Source of the DNA: Eubacteriaceae bacterium CHKCI004
Lineage (GTDB): Bacteria; Bacillota; Clostridia; Lachnospirales; Lachnospiraceae
Length of the DNA: 64,000 bases
Direction: 5' to 3'
Assembly: GCA_900016875.1 (NCBI GenBank)
Contig: FCNR01000060.1
Coordinates: 1 to 64,000, forward strand
Under the pieces are notes generated by a model. That model did not search any database. It was given only the letters and a program-made list of their open reading frames with translations, and had not been told where the DNA came from. Below, piece by piece: positions 51,464-61,336 of this stretch; position 1 is the first letter of the stretch, and each line of letters begins with the position of its first letter. A program made the position numbers and the translations under genes.

Positions 51464-53425
51464 ATGCAGCATTTGAATTTAAAGTATCTGGAGAGTCTGG
51501 CGACCCAGTATCCGAATATTGCCAGAGCTTCCACAGAGATAATTAATCTTCAGGCAATCCTTAATCTTCCCAAAGAGACGGAACATTTTGTGTCTGATAT
51601 CCACGGGGAATATGAACAGTTTTTACATATTTTAAGAAACGGTTCCGGCGCCATTCGCAATAAGATTGAGGACGTTTTCGGCAACACGCTGAGCGCCAGG
51701 GACAAAAAAAGCCTTGCGGCTCTGGTCTATTATCCGGAGCAGAAAGTGGAACGGATGAAGATGGAACTGTCTCATGAGGATCTCCTGGACTGGTACAAGG
51801 TTTCTCTGAACCGTCTCATTGCAGTCTGCAAGGAAAGTTCTGCGAAATATACCCGTTCCAGGCTGAGAAAGAGTTTTCCTCCGGATTTCTCTTACATTCT
51901 GGAAGAATTACTCAGCGAGAATAACCGGGTGGTGCAGAAAGAGCAGTATTATAATGAGATTTTTGATACTATCATCCGAATCAACAGGGCCAAAGAGTTT
52001 ATTGTGGCTATTTCCCAGACTATTCAGCGTCTGGTTGTCACAAGACTTCATGTGATCGGGGATATTTTCGACAGAGGACCTGGGCCTCATATTATCATGG
52101 ATCATCTGATGCAGCTGGAGAACGTGGATTTCCAGTGGGGGAATCATGATATGGTATGGATGGGTGCGGCTTCCGGGCATGAAGCCTGCATAGCCAATGT
52201 TATCCGGCTGTCTGCCCGCTATAATAATCTTGATGTGCTGGAAGACGGCTATGGAATTAATCTGGTGCCTCTGGCAAGTTTTGCCATTGAGACTTACAGA
52301 GATGATCCATGCGATTGTTTCGGTGTTCACGCTGAGGATCATCATGATCCGAGGGAGGTATCTCTCAATAAGAAAATGCACAAGGCCATTGCTGTCATCC
52401 AGTTTAAGCTGGAGGGGCAGGTCATCAAAAAAAGGCCGGAGTTTAACATGGATAACCGGATGCTTCTTCATAAGATTGATTATGAGAAAGGAACGATCAC
52501 CATTGACGGGAAGACATATGAACTTCTGGATAAGTCCTTCCCGACTATTGATCCGGCGGATCCGTACCGCCTGTCTCCGGAAGAAGAGAGTCTGATGAAA
52601 CGGCTTCGCATGAATTTTCGTAATTGTGACAAACTGCAGGAGCATGTACGTTTCCTCTTTAATAAAGGAAGCATGTACCTGTGCTATAATTCTAATCTGC
52701 TGTATCACGGCTGTGTGCCGCTGGATGAAAATGGATATTTCCGCAAAGTCAAGCTGGGCAGTAGGGAATATTCCGGCAAAGAACTTTACGATGTACTGGA
52801 GTATTACGCGCGGAAAGGCTATTATGAGCAGGATAATCAGGAGGAGCATGAATATGGCAAGGATATCATGTGGTACATTTGGTCTAACGAGAATTCCCCG
52901 GTGTACGGCAAGGAAAAGATGGCTACTTTTGAGCGGTATTTTATAGATGATAAGGCGATTCAGGAAGAGAAAAAAGATTATTATTACAAGCTCATCGAAA
53001 AGGAAGAGGTAGCCAACCGGATTCTCACAGAGTTTGGTATGGATACGGAACACTCCCATATCATCAACGGACATATGCCTGTAAAAACAGTACAGGGAGA
53101 ATCTCCGGTAAAATGCGGCGGTAAAGTAATGATCATCGACGGAGGTTTTTCAAGGGCTTACCGCCGGACTACGGGGATAGCGGGATATACGCTGATCTAT
53201 AACTCCTATGGTCTGCGTCTCGTCTCGCACAATACGTTCACTTCGACGGAAGATGTCATAGAAAATGAGATCGACGTACATTCTGACACCGTCATCACCG
53301 AGTTGTCCAGCCACCGGGAGCGTGTCCGGGATACAGAAAATGGAAAGAAAATCAAAGAAAAGATCAAAGATCTGGAAGAACTTCTTCATGCTTACCGTTC
53401 CGGTTTGATTTTGGAGCAGGTATAG
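51464..53425 (+). CDS. fbp: Fructose-1,6-bisphosphatase, class III
   Basis: 653 residues, the size of Firmicutes class III enzymes. Phosphoesterase motifs: FVSDIHGEYEQFLHIL (DxH), VIGDIFDRGPGPHIIMD (GDxxDRG), VDFQWGNHDMVWMGAASG (GNHD), INGHMPVKTVQGESP (GH). It is gluconeogenic and unrelated to class I FBPase. ATG 51464 follows AAAGGGGG; ATG 51440 is an unlikely alternative. A long hairpin follows the gene. Confidence 0.96.
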   Translation: MQHLNLKYLESLATQYPNIARASTEIINLQAILNLPKETEHFVSDIHGEYEQFLHILRNGSGAIRNKIEDVFGNTLSARDKKSLAALVYYPEQKVERMKMELSHEDLLDWYKVSLNRLIAVCKESSAKYTRSRLRKSFPPDFSYILEELLSENNRVVQKEQYYNEIFDTIIRINRAKEFIVAISQTIQRLVVTRLHVIGDIFDRGPGPHIIMDHLMQLENVDFQWGNHDMVWMGAASGHEACIANVIRLSARYNNLDVLEDGYGINLVPLASFAIETYRDDPCDCFGVHAEDHHDPREVSLNKKMHKAIAVIQFKLEGQVIKKRPEFNMDNRMLLHKIDYEKGTITIDGKTYELLDKSFPTIDPADPYRLSPEEESLMKRLRMNFRNCDKLQEHVRFLFNKGSMYLCYNSNLLYHGCVPLDENGYFRKVKLGSREYSGKELYDVLEYYARKGYYEQDNQEEHEYGKDIMWYIWSNENSPVYGKEKMATFERYFIDDKAIQEEKKDYYYKLIEKEEVANRILTEFGMDTEHSHIINGHMPVKTVQGESPVKCGGKVMIIDGGFSRAYRRTTGIAGYTLIYNSYGLRLVSHNTFTSTEDVIENEIDVHSDTVITELSSHRERVRDTENGKKIKEKIKDLEELLHAYRSGLILEQV

Positions 53426-53462
53426 AAGCAGGATTGGCATAGAACAGACGGAAGCGGCATAT

Positions 53463-53506
53463 TTTTATTTTATAGGAGATTCCGCTGGAATTCCTATAAA
53501 ATAAAA
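53463..53506. terminator. 20-bp hairpin after fbp
   Basis: TTTTATTTTATAGGA (53463-53477) pairs with TCCTATAAAATAAAA (53492-53506), continued by ATTCC against GGAAT across a single bulged G, leaving the loop GCT. Far longer than a usual terminator stem; it may be an RNA processing site or part of a repeat unit that goes on to 53606. Confidence 0.65.
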
Positions 53507-53633
53507 GCCCTCCGGGCGGGATGCGTACTTGCGCGAGCAGAAGCTTATCGCTGAAGCGGCTGCGCTCAGCGCGAGAGTTCTGTCAGACAGAACTCTCTGC
53601 CCCAGGGAATAGCAAAGGCAGGAGGACATCCTT
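53507..53633. repeat. Structured intergenic segment
   Basis: It contains CCGGGCGGG, CGCTGA (53550-53555 region) against TCAGCG, and the perfect palindrome GAGAGTTCTG-TCAGA-CAGAACTCTC (about 53572-53596). GC content is well above the surrounding intergenic DNA. No coding frame. It resembles the double hairpin at 7498-7574 in layout, so both may belong to one family of intergenic repeats. Confidence 0.4.
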
Positions 53634-55082
53634 ATGAAAAAGCAAACGCTTTGTGACATACCGGCGGACAATCTGGAGCAGGAATATGAGACAAGCCTGG
53701 AAAAAGGTCTGGCAGCCGGAGAGGTAAACCGGAGACTTTCAGAAAACAGATTTGAATATCTCACAAAGGAGAAAAAGCGGTCATGGATTCGCAGCGCAGA
53801 GCAGGAATGTCTTGATCCGCTTTTCTTTTTTCTTCTTTTTCTCTGTACATTTTATTTCCTGACAGAAGAGAAAGGCTGGCTGGCAGCACTGCCCCTGCCG
53901 GTGATTGTTCTGTTGCTTAAAGTGGGACAGGCAAAGAGAAATAACATGTTCCTGCAAAAAAGGAAAGAACTTTTTTTGCCCAAAATCCAGGTGCTGCGGG
54001 ATGGTGTTTACCGATATATTGATGTGCGGGAAATTGTGATTGGAGACATTCTGCGTCTCAAAAAGGGGAAAAGAGTTCCCGCGGCGGTCCGTAGCCTGAT
54101 AAATCCCGGCGTTGTCTATGAAAAAGGCGACGTTTTTCCCGAAGAATCAGGAAAAGCGGTCGCCATGGGATCCGCAGGTTCCACCGCGCTGCAGAAACGA
54201 GGTATTTTATCCCGTATTTTGTCAGAATCAGCACTGTTTCCGCTCCGTGCTCAGGATATGTTGTACAGACGGGGTGTGATTGCCATGGAAACGTCCTGCC
54301 TGCCCGGAAAGGGAAAGAAAAGGGCGGTCGTCATTGATACAGAATATTTTCCATCTTCCCTGAAACCTCATGCGCTGCGGGAACTGACAAAATTGCTGCA
54401 GCGTGAAGCTGTTCCGCTTATTTTTTTTACGGATAAAAAACGGGAAGAAGCATTTGATATTTTAAAGAGGCTGGGGCTGGCGGAACAGGAGCGGGATGTG
54501 ATTGATGAGAAACAGTTTGTCTGTTATCTGGACAGCGATTACCGGCGTCAGCTGAAAACCATACGCGCTTATGCAGGGCTGAACAAGCAGGAAAAAAGCA
54601 GGGTTTTGGATGGATGGTGCAAGGAATGCGACTGGCTGTACGTTCTTCCGGACAGAAACTGGCAGAGGCCGGAAAAGGATTTTTCCGACCAGAAAAATCT
54701 GACTCAACGTAGTAATGCAGAAAATGTGCCGGACATTGCAGGGACAGAAAGGAAAAAAGAAAAAGGCCGCATTCTGTGGCTGGGACTTCTTGATGAGTCA
54801 AGCCTTGACAGAGATTTTTATTTTAAGAAACACTGGAGTGATGGGCTGCTTCGTCTGTTTCAATGTGAAAGCAGATGGAATACCTTTGAGAATATCACGG
54901 AAATGGTGCAGAAAAGAACGCTGACAATGCTCTGCATTTTCAACGGTATCATGCTCTTTGCAGGGTGTTCCGGAGCGGGCGTCCCGGTCTTTTACTGGAT
55001 GTTTCTGGTTTCTTATGTAATATGCGGCGGGCTGGCTCTGTGGAGAGAGCTTTGGTGGATGTGGATGCATATTCATGCATAA
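53634..55082 (+). CDS. Degenerate P-type ATPase-like membrane protein without catalytic motifs
   Basis: 482 residues against about 850 for a cation pump. The start (EKGLAAGEVNRRLSENRFEYL) copies the pump N-terminus, then two helices and an actuator-like stretch IQVLRDGVYRYIDVREIVIGDILRLKKGKRVPAAVR. TGES is missing (EESGKAVAMG) and there is no DKTGT. ELTKLLQREAVPLIFFTDKK, then EEAFDILKRLGLAEQ recalls the phosphorylation domain, and ITEMVQKRTLTMLCIFNGIM the step into the last helices. The frame is open and has AGGAGG at its start, so it is a made protein, not a wreck. It probably regulates or scaffolds something. Confidence 0.7.
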   Translation: MKKQTLCDIPADNLEQEYETSLEKGLAAGEVNRRLSENRFEYLTKEKKRSWIRSAEQECLDPLFFFLLFLCTFYFLTEEKGWLAALPLPVIVLLLKVGQAKRNNMFLQKRKELFLPKIQVLRDGVYRYIDVREIVIGDILRLKKGKRVPAAVRSLINPGVVYEKGDVFPEESGKAVAMGSAGSTALQKRGILSRILSESALFPLRAQDMLYRRGVIAMETSCLPGKGKKRAVVIDTEYFPSSLKPHALRELTKLLQREAVPLIFFTDKKREEAFDILKRLGLAEQERDVIDEKQFVCYLDSDYRRQLKTIRAYAGLNKQEKSRVLDGWCKECDWLYVLPDRNWQRPEKDFSDQKNLTQRSNAENVPDIAGTERKKEKGRILWLGLLDESSLDRDFYFKKHWSDGLLRLFQCESRWNTFENITEMVQKRTLTMLCIFNGIMLFAGCSGAGVPVFYWMFLVSYVICGGLALWRELWWMWMHIHA

Positions 55083-55223
55083 ATATGCATAGAATTTGTA
55101 TTTTTCCCGGGACAATTCATCTTTTTACAGGAAGATTCTTGTCAGCTTTCGTGAATATATGATAGAATATATGCAATATTTTGTTTTGCAGCTTTGCAGA
55201 GAGACACACAGGAGGGCATGAAA

Positions 55224-57515
55224 ATGATAGAATTATTACAACACGGCGCGTATCTGGTTCACGGCAGTGAGATTGTAGAGGACACGCCTGAGGCGGCAAA
55301 GAAGCTTCAGGCCATGCTCGGTGCCGCGGCTCCTTCGAAAGAAGAGGCGGCAAAAGGAACCATCGCGTATGGGATTCTTGAGGCGCACAATACATCAGAC
55401 AGCATGGACAAGCTGAAGATACGTTTTGATAAACTGACGTCTCATGATATTACATATGTCGGCATAATTCAGACTGCCAGAGCATCAGGACTGGAGAAGT
55501 TCCCGATGCCGTACGTACTGACAAACTGCCATAACAGCCTTTGCGCTGTGGGCGGCACCATCAACGAGGATGACCACATGTTTGGTCTGACCTGCGCGAA
55601 ACGTTACGGCGGCATCTATGTTCCGCCTCATCAGGCAGTCATTCATCAGTTTGCCAGAGAGATGCTGGCTTGCGGCGGCAGCATGATTTTAGGTTCTGAC
55701 TCACACACCCGTTACGGAGCGCTGGGAACCATGGCCATGGGCGAGGGAGGTCCGGAGCTTGTAAAACAGCTCTTAAATCAGACCTATGATATCAATATGC
55801 CTGGCGTGGTGGGCGTCTATATGACCGGAGCGCCGATTCCGGGCGTGGGTCCACAGGACGTGGCTCTTGCCATTATCGGCGAAGTATTTAAAAATGGATA
55901 TGTAAATAATAAAGTCATGGAATTTGTAGGTCCTGGAGTGGCTTCCTTAAGCGCGGATTTCCGTATTGGCGTGGATGTTATGACCACAGAGACCACCTGT
56001 CTTTCCTCCATCTGGAAGACCGACGAGACCATCCGCGAGTTCTATGAGATTCACGGAAGAGAGCAGGATTATAAGGAGCTGGCTCCGGCCGACGTGGCTT
56101 ACTACGACGGTATGATCAAGATCGACCTCAGTACTATCCGCCCGATGATCGCTATGCCGTTCCATCCGAGCAATACCTACACTATCGAGGAGATGAACGC
56201 CAACCTGATGGACGTACTGGATGACTGCGAGAAGAAAGCGCTCGTCAGTCTGGACGGTCAGGTGGAATTTACACTGAAAGATAAAGTACATGACGGAAAG
56301 CTGTACGTAGAGCAGGGAATCATCGCCGGATGTGCCGGCGGCGGCTTCGAGAACCTCTGCGCGGCGGCTGATATTCTGAAAGGACGCTCCATCGGACCGG
56401 ATGAGTTTACGCTGAGCGTTTACCCGGCCAGCACCCCGATCTTCATGGAACTGGTAAAGAACGGCTCTGTGGCTGACCTGATGGCAGCGGGAGCTATCGT
56501 GAAGACCGCGTTCTGCGGCCCTTGCTTCGGCGCAGGCGACACGCCGTCCAACAACAGCCTGAGTATCCGTCATTCAACCAGAAACTTCCCGAACCGTGAA
56601 GGATCCAAGCTGCAGAACGGTCAGATCGCTTCCGTGGCGCTGATGGATGCCAGATCCATTGCGGCCACGGCAGCCAACAAAGGCTTCCTGACGCCGGCTA
56701 CAGATCTTGATGTGGAGATAAAAGGAAAGAAATATTTCTTTGACAGTACCATTTATGAAAATCGTGTCTTTGACAGCAAAGGTATCGCAGATCCGACGGT
56801 GGAGATCAAGATGGGACCGAACATCAAAGACTGGCCGGCCATGAGTCCGCTGCCGGAGCATCTGATTCTCAAAGTCGTTTCTGAGATCCATGATCCGGTA
56901 ACTACCACGGACGAATTGATTCCGTCAGGAGAGACTTCTTCCTACCGTTCCAATCCGCTGGGACTGGCAGAGTTTACGCTGTCCAGAAAAGATCCGGCTT
57001 ATGTAGGGCGGGCAAAAGAAGTACAGAAAGCACAGAAAGCTATCGAGTCCGGAGAGAGTCCGACAGAGGCGCTGCCGGAGCTGCAGGCGGTTCTCGATGC
57101 CGTTCACGCTAAATACGCCGATGTGAACGAGAGTAACATGGGTGTTGGAAGTACTATTTTCGCTGTAAAACCGGGCGATGGCTCTGCCAGAGAGCAGGCA
57201 GCTTCCTGCCAGAAGGTTCTGGGCGGCTGGGCGAACATTGCCAATGAGTATGCCACAAAACGGTATCGTTCCAACCTCATCAACTGGGGTATGCTGCCAT
57301 TCCTGATCGATGGAGAAGATCTGCCGTTCGCCAACGGAGATTATATTTTCGTACCGGATGTCCGCAAAGCAGTAGAAGATAAAGCGACGAAGTTTACGGT
57401 ATATCAGGTAAAAGACGGCGCTCTCCATGAATTTACTTTGTCCATGGGCGAGCTTACGGATGATGAGCGGGAGATTATCCTGAAAGGTTGTCTGATCAAT
57501 TACAACCGGAGATAA
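55224..57515 (+). CDS. Aconitase-superfamily hydratase
   Basis: 763 residues. [38 protein letters not shown] and [20 protein letters not shown] belong to the aconitase core, and [40 protein letters not shown] provides further cluster and substrate residues (Cys, Arg). The swivel domain is C-terminal ([18 protein letters not shown], then [30 protein letters not shown]). Such clostridial proteins are annotated hydratase or aconitate hydratase; citrate conversion is likely but not certain. ATG 55224 is seven bases from AGGAGGG; ATG 55218 is too close. Confidence 0.88.
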   Translation: MIELLQHGAYLVHGSEIVEDTPEAAKKLQAMLGAAAPSKEEAAKGTIAYGILEAHNTSDSMDKLKIRFDKLTSHDITYVGIIQTARASGLEKFPMPYVLTNCHNSLCAVGGTINEDDHMFGLTCAKRYGGIYVPPHQAVIHQFAREMLACGGSMILGSDSHTRYGALGTMAMGEGGPELVKQLLNQTYDINMPGVVGVYMTGAPIPGVGPQDVALAIIGEVFKNGYVNNKVMEFVGPGVASLSADFRIGVDVMTTETTCLSSIWKTDETIREFYEIHGREQDYKELAPADVAYYDGMIKIDLSTIRPMIAMPFHPSNTYTIEEMNANLMDVLDDCEKKALVSLDGQVEFTLKDKVHDGKLYVEQGIIAGCAGGGFENLCAAADILKGRSIGPDEFTLSVYPASTPIFMELVKNGSVADLMAAGAIVKTAFCGPCFGAGDTPSNNSLSIRHSTRNFPNREGSKLQNGQIASVALMDARSIAATAANKGFLTPATDLDVEIKGKKYFFDSTIYENRVFDSKGIADPTVEIKMGPNIKDWPAMSPLPEHLILKVVSEIHDPVTTTDELIPSGETSSYRSNPLGLAEFTLSRKDPAYVGRAKEVQKAQKAIESGESPTEALPELQAVLDAVHAKYADVNESNMGVGSTIFAVKPGDGSAREQAASCQKVLGGWANIANEYATKRYRSNLINWGMLPFLIDGEDLPFANGDYIFVPDVRKAVEDKATKFTVYQVKDGALHEFTLSMGELTDDEREIILKGCLINYNRR

Positions 57516-57554
57516 GGACAGCGAAGATACATCAGAATAAATGAAATCATTAGA

Positions 57555-57607
57555 AGACAGTCGGGATGTTCCCACAAAATGTGGGAAGGGCTCCGGCTGT
57601 CTTTTTA
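57555..57607 (+). terminator. Hairpin terminator after the hydratase gene
   Basis: AGACAG-CGG pairs with CCG-CTGTCT, with an inner hairpin TTCCCACA/TGTGGGAA, then TTTTT. Confidence 0.85.
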
Positions 57608-57726
57608 TGTTGCGTATGTTAAAATGATAAAAAAACACGAAGTTGTTTTTTTCAATATGTGAAAAGTAAACCAAGAAAATGTGCAGAACGCAGGAGGTAT
57701 AAGTTTTTCAAGAAAAGGAGAAGAAT

Positions 57727-59400
57727 ATGGGAGAGACGGCGAGAAAAAGGTCTGGCAAACTTGTAAGAAAATGTATTGCAACAATCCTGGCGGTGGTTAT
57801 GGTATTGAGCGGATTATACCGGATCAATATGGAAAGAAAAGAAGCGGCAGACGGAAATGTACAAATGTATGATATGTACTTAAATGACCCGGAGATTTCA
57901 TCCGGCAGTTATTTGTCTAATTTGGATAAATATCATTACATTTTCCGTCTTGGGCTGGCCGGGCCGGGACTTACAGCCTGGGATTACTCTACCGGGAAAG
58001 GAATCAAGGCAGCGGTGATTGACAGCGGAGCCAATGTAAATCACAGGGATCTTGCAGGAAATGTGGCGGGCGGATATAATGCGGTAAGTAAAACAGAAGG
58101 AATAAATTGTGTGACAGATGGGGACGGACATGGATCCATTATTGCGGGGATCCTCGGCGGCGTTGGAAATAACGGATTTGGTTCGTCCGGCGTAGCTCCA
58201 GAGGTAGATCTTTATGTGGTAAAAACAGAGGATGATCAGGGGGATGTATATGCTGCTGCTATATCAGAGGGAATTCGCTGGGCAGTGGATGAAGGATGCC
58301 GTGTTATCAGTATCAGTTTAAGCAGCGAAAATTATAATGAGAAGTATGAAGATGCAATAGAATATGCGGCGGCACATGATGTTGTTGTCGTATGTTCCGG
58401 TGGAAATACCGGTACTTCGGCACTCCGGTATCCAGCTGCCTATGACGGGACGATTGGCGTGTCAGCGTTAAACTATGATGCATCAACAGGGTATACGATA
58501 ATAGATTCTTGTACTCATAATGATGATATTGATGTGGCTGCGCCGGGCAGTGGACTGTATGGAGTGTCAAAAAATAATAATACGGAGTTGGCCGCAGGAG
58601 GTTTGACCAGCGCCGCAGCACCTTATGTGGCCGGCGTGGCAGCGCTGATACTTTCTGCTGACCCGACGATCAATGCGCAAGAATGTGAACAGATAATAAA
58701 AGAAACAGCGACAGATGCTGGAGCGACAGGTTATGATGAATGGTACGGTCACGGTATCATCAATCCGCTGGCGGCAGTCCAGCGTGCGAAATTAAAACAG
58801 AAATCCATCAGCAGGAGTATTTCCGGAATAGCGTCTTCTTATACGAAAAAGCTTTCTGCCGGTACATTTCAGCTGAATCCGAAAACAGAGGGATCAGGAG
58901 TCTTCTCTTACAGTTCCAGCAAGCCTTCCGTAGCGTCGGTGGATGCAAACGGAAAGGTAACGCTCAAAAAAGAGGGGACAACCAGCATTACCGTATCGGT
59001 TGGTCTATCGGGTATTTATCAGCCGGCCTCGGTGACAACGAAGCTGACGGTGACTGGAAACTCTTCTGATAAGAAGTCAGATAAAAAACAGTCTGAGAAA
59101 ACCGGTTCAAAAGCTTTGAAAAAAGTAAAGGGCGTAAAATTGGCAGCCGGCAGACGTTCTATTACCGTCCGCTGGAACAGGAATGACAGAGCCGATGGAT
59201 ATCAGGTGTGGATTGCCAGAAATAAAAAATTTACAAAAGGTAAGAAAACTGTTCTCATAAAGAAAAATAAAAAGGTGAAAAAGACAATCAGGAAGTTAAA
59301 GAATAAAAAATACTATGTAAAGATTCGTACATTTAAAAAGAGCAGTACAGGAAAAATTTTTGGCAAATTCAGCAAAGTGAAGAAAGTAAAAATCCGATAA
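57727..59400 (+). CDS. Secreted subtilisin-like serine protease with Big_2 and fibronectin-like domains
   Basis: 557 residues. A signal segment (about 20-36, IATILAVVMVLSGLY) ends near KEAADG. The S8 triad is complete: Asp99 (AAVIDSG), His135 (GDGHGSIIAG) and Ser295 (GGLTSAAAPYVAG; the usual GTSMAAP is GLTSAAAP). Residues about 360-440 form a Big_2-like domain (VFSYSSSKPSVASVDANGKV) and 460-557 a Lys-rich fibronectin type III-like end (GYQVWIARNKKFTKGKK). It likely cuts surface or host proteins outside the cell. AAAAGGAG precedes ATG 57727. Confidence 0.93.
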   Translation: MGETARKRSGKLVRKCIATILAVVMVLSGLYRINMERKEAADGNVQMYDMYLNDPEISSGSYLSNLDKYHYIFRLGLAGPGLTAWDYSTGKGIKAAVIDSGANVNHRDLAGNVAGGYNAVSKTEGINCVTDGDGHGSIIAGILGGVGNNGFGSSGVAPEVDLYVVKTEDDQGDVYAAAISEGIRWAVDEGCRVISISLSSENYNEKYEDAIEYAAAHDVVVVCSGGNTGTSALRYPAAYDGTIGVSALNYDASTGYTIIDSCTHNDDIDVAAPGSGLYGVSKNNNTELAAGGLTSAAAPYVAGVAALILSADPTINAQECEQIIKETATDAGATGYDEWYGHGIINPLAAVQRAKLKQKSISRSISGIASSYTKKLSAGTFQLNPKTEGSGVFSYSSSKPSVASVDANGKVTLKKEGTTSITVSVGLSGIYQPASVTTKLTVTGNSSDKKSDKKQSEKTGSKALKKVKGVKLAAGRRSITVRWNRNDRADGYQVWIARNKKFTKGKKTVLIKKNKKVKKTIRKLKNKKYYVKIRTFKKSSTGKIFGKFSKVKKVKIR

Positions 59401-59485
59401 AAAAGATGCTTCGGCTGTTTTCTGCCGCGGTGCCGGGTTTATCTGCGGGCGCTGCGGCAGTGCTGTATAATTCTGCAAACAATAG

Positions 59486-59513
59486 TTGACAATCCGGCAA
59501 ATTATGTTATATC
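59486..59513 (+). promoter_or_regulatory. Probable ilvBN promoter
   Basis: TTGACA (59486-59491), 16 bp, TATATC (59508-59513), with ATG 78 bases further. No T-box, leader peptide or attenuator could be recognised in the short leader. Confidence 0.6.
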
Positions 59514-59590
59514 ATTAACTCATTACGCGGCTTTTTTGAAAGAAAAAGGACATATTTTTGCAAAATTATCAACATAAAGGGGTGGAAAAG

Positions 59591-61324
59591 ATGAAGATTT
59601 CAGGAAATGACCTTTTTGTAACAGCAATGAAAAAAGAAGGTGTGGATACTATTTTTGCGTATCCAGGCGGTATGGTCGTCAATCTTTTAGATGCACTCCA
59701 TGATTGTCATAGTATTGATTTGGTGCTTCCAAGACATGAGCAGGGGCTGATTCATGCGGCAGACGGTTATGCGAGAGCGACAGGAAAGGTCGGTGTCTGT
59801 CTCGTCACCAGCGGCCCGGGAGCAACGAACCTGGTAACAGGAATAGCCACAGCCAATTATGATAGTATTCCCCTGGTCTGTTTCACCGGACAGGTGGCGG
59901 AAGACCTTATCGGCAATGATGCCTTTCAGGAAGTAGACATCGTGGGAATTACCCGGAATGTGGCAAAGTTTGTTATAATGGTAAGAGATAGAGAGATGCT
60001 GGCTCAGCGCATTAAGGAAGCTTTCTATATAGCTCGCTCCGGCAAACCTGGTCCGGTGCTTGTGGATCTGCCCACAGATGTGATGGCGGAGCTTGGCTCC
60101 ACATCCTATCCGACAGAAGTCAATATCCGCGGTTACAAACCGAATAAGGGAGTTCATGTTGGTCAGCTCAAAAAGGCCATCGCACTGATGGAAGAAGCCA
60201 GAAAACCGATGTTTTTAATTGGCGGAGGTGTTAATCTGGCCCATGCGCAGGAAGAGATGACAGAATTATGCGAGAAATTAAATGTTCCAGTGATTACTAC
60301 AGTGATGGGACGGGGAGCGATTCCTACGGACCACCCGCTCTACATCGGCAATATCGGTATGCACGGTTCCTATGCTGCCAACAGAACGGCGGATGAATGT
60401 GATCTGATGTTTTCCATCGGCTGCCGGTTTAATGACAGGGTGACGGGAAATGTAGCGAAGTTCGCCCCTCATGCCAAGATTGTTCATATTGATATTGAGG
60501 CGGCGGCCATTTCCAGAAATGTAACAGTAGATATTCCAATCGTGGCGGATGCCAAGATGGCGATTCGGAAGATCCTCGATCACACGGAGCCGATGGAGCA
60601 TAAAGAATGGATAGAGGAAGTCAAGGGATGGGATAAGGAGCATCCTCTGGGTATCCAGGTGAAGGCGGGCGTGAATCCGCAGTGTATCATGGAGATATTG
60701 AACAAAGTATATGCAGACAGGGATACCATTTATACATCGGATGTGGGACAGCATCAGATGTGGGCCTGCCAGTATTTGAAACTGGATGCCATGCACCGTC
60801 TGGTGCAGAGCGGCGGACTGGGAACCATGGGCTTTGGTCTCCCGTCAGCAGTGGGTGCGCAGATTGGATGTCCGGGCAAAGCAGTGGTATCCATCAGCGG
60901 AGACGGCGGCTTCCAGATGAACATCCAGGAGATGGCGACGGCCATGAATCAGGAACTGCCGCTGGTCAATATTGTGCTGAACAACAATTATCTTGGCATG
61001 GTGCGGCAGATGCAGGATTTATTCCATAATAAGCGCTACACCATTACCTGCCTGCGTTACCATAAGTCCTGCAAGGGCAAATGCGGCAAACCGGGCTGGA
61101 CCTGTCCGGATTATTCTCCGAACTTTGTAAAGATTGCCGAAGCCTACGGTTCCAAAGGTTACCTGGTAACGGAGGATTCTCAGCTTGAGAAGACCATCAA
61201 AGAGGCGAGAGATTATGCCGAGGAGCATAACAAGCCGGTTATTATAGAATGTGCCGTTTCACCGGAAGAGCTTGTCCTGCCAATGATCCGCGGCGGCGCC
61301 AGTTTTGATGAAATCATATATTAG
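59591..61324 (+). CDS. ilvB: Acetolactate synthase large subunit
   Basis: 577 residues. ThDP enzyme with FAYPGGMVVNLLDALHD, the activating Glu in PRHEQGLIHAADGYARATGK, TSGPGATNLVTGIATA and the ThDP/Mg site GDGGFQMNIQEMATAMNQELP to NIVLNNNYLGMVRQMQ. It condenses pyruvate for valine, leucine and, with 2-ketobutyrate, isoleucine. After the ThDP motif a Cys-rich insertion lies at Cys487, Cys494, Cys498 and Cys505 (TCLRYHKSCKGKCGKPGWTC). ATG 59591 follows AAAGGGGTGG; ilvN follows in an operon. Confidence 0.95.
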   Translation: MKISGNDLFVTAMKKEGVDTIFAYPGGMVVNLLDALHDCHSIDLVLPRHEQGLIHAADGYARATGKVGVCLVTSGPGATNLVTGIATANYDSIPLVCFTGQVAEDLIGNDAFQEVDIVGITRNVAKFVIMVRDREMLAQRIKEAFYIARSGKPGPVLVDLPTDVMAELGSTSYPTEVNIRGYKPNKGVHVGQLKKAIALMEEARKPMFLIGGGVNLAHAQEEMTELCEKLNVPVITTVMGRGAIPTDHPLYIGNIGMHGSYAANRTADECDLMFSIGCRFNDRVTGNVAKFAPHAKIVHIDIEAAAISRNVTVDIPIVADAKMAIRKILDHTEPMEHKEWIEEVKGWDKEHPLGIQVKAGVNPQCIMEILNKVYADRDTIYTSDVGQHQMWACQYLKLDAMHRLVQSGGLGTMGFGLPSAVGAQIGCPGKAVVSISGDGGFQMNIQEMATAMNQELPLVNIVLNNNYLGMVRQMQDLFHNKRYTITCLRYHKSCKGKCGKPGWTCPDYSPNFVKIAEAYGSKGYLVTEDSQLEKTIKEARDYAEEHNKPVIIECAVSPEELVLPMIRGGASFDEIIY

Positions 61325-61336
61325 GAGGGCGGTATC

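Noticed and set aside
59401-59590. T-box or leader-peptide attenuator before ilvB
   Set aside because: No T-box sequence, no run of Leu/Val/Ile codons and no terminator/antiterminator pair were found in the short leader.
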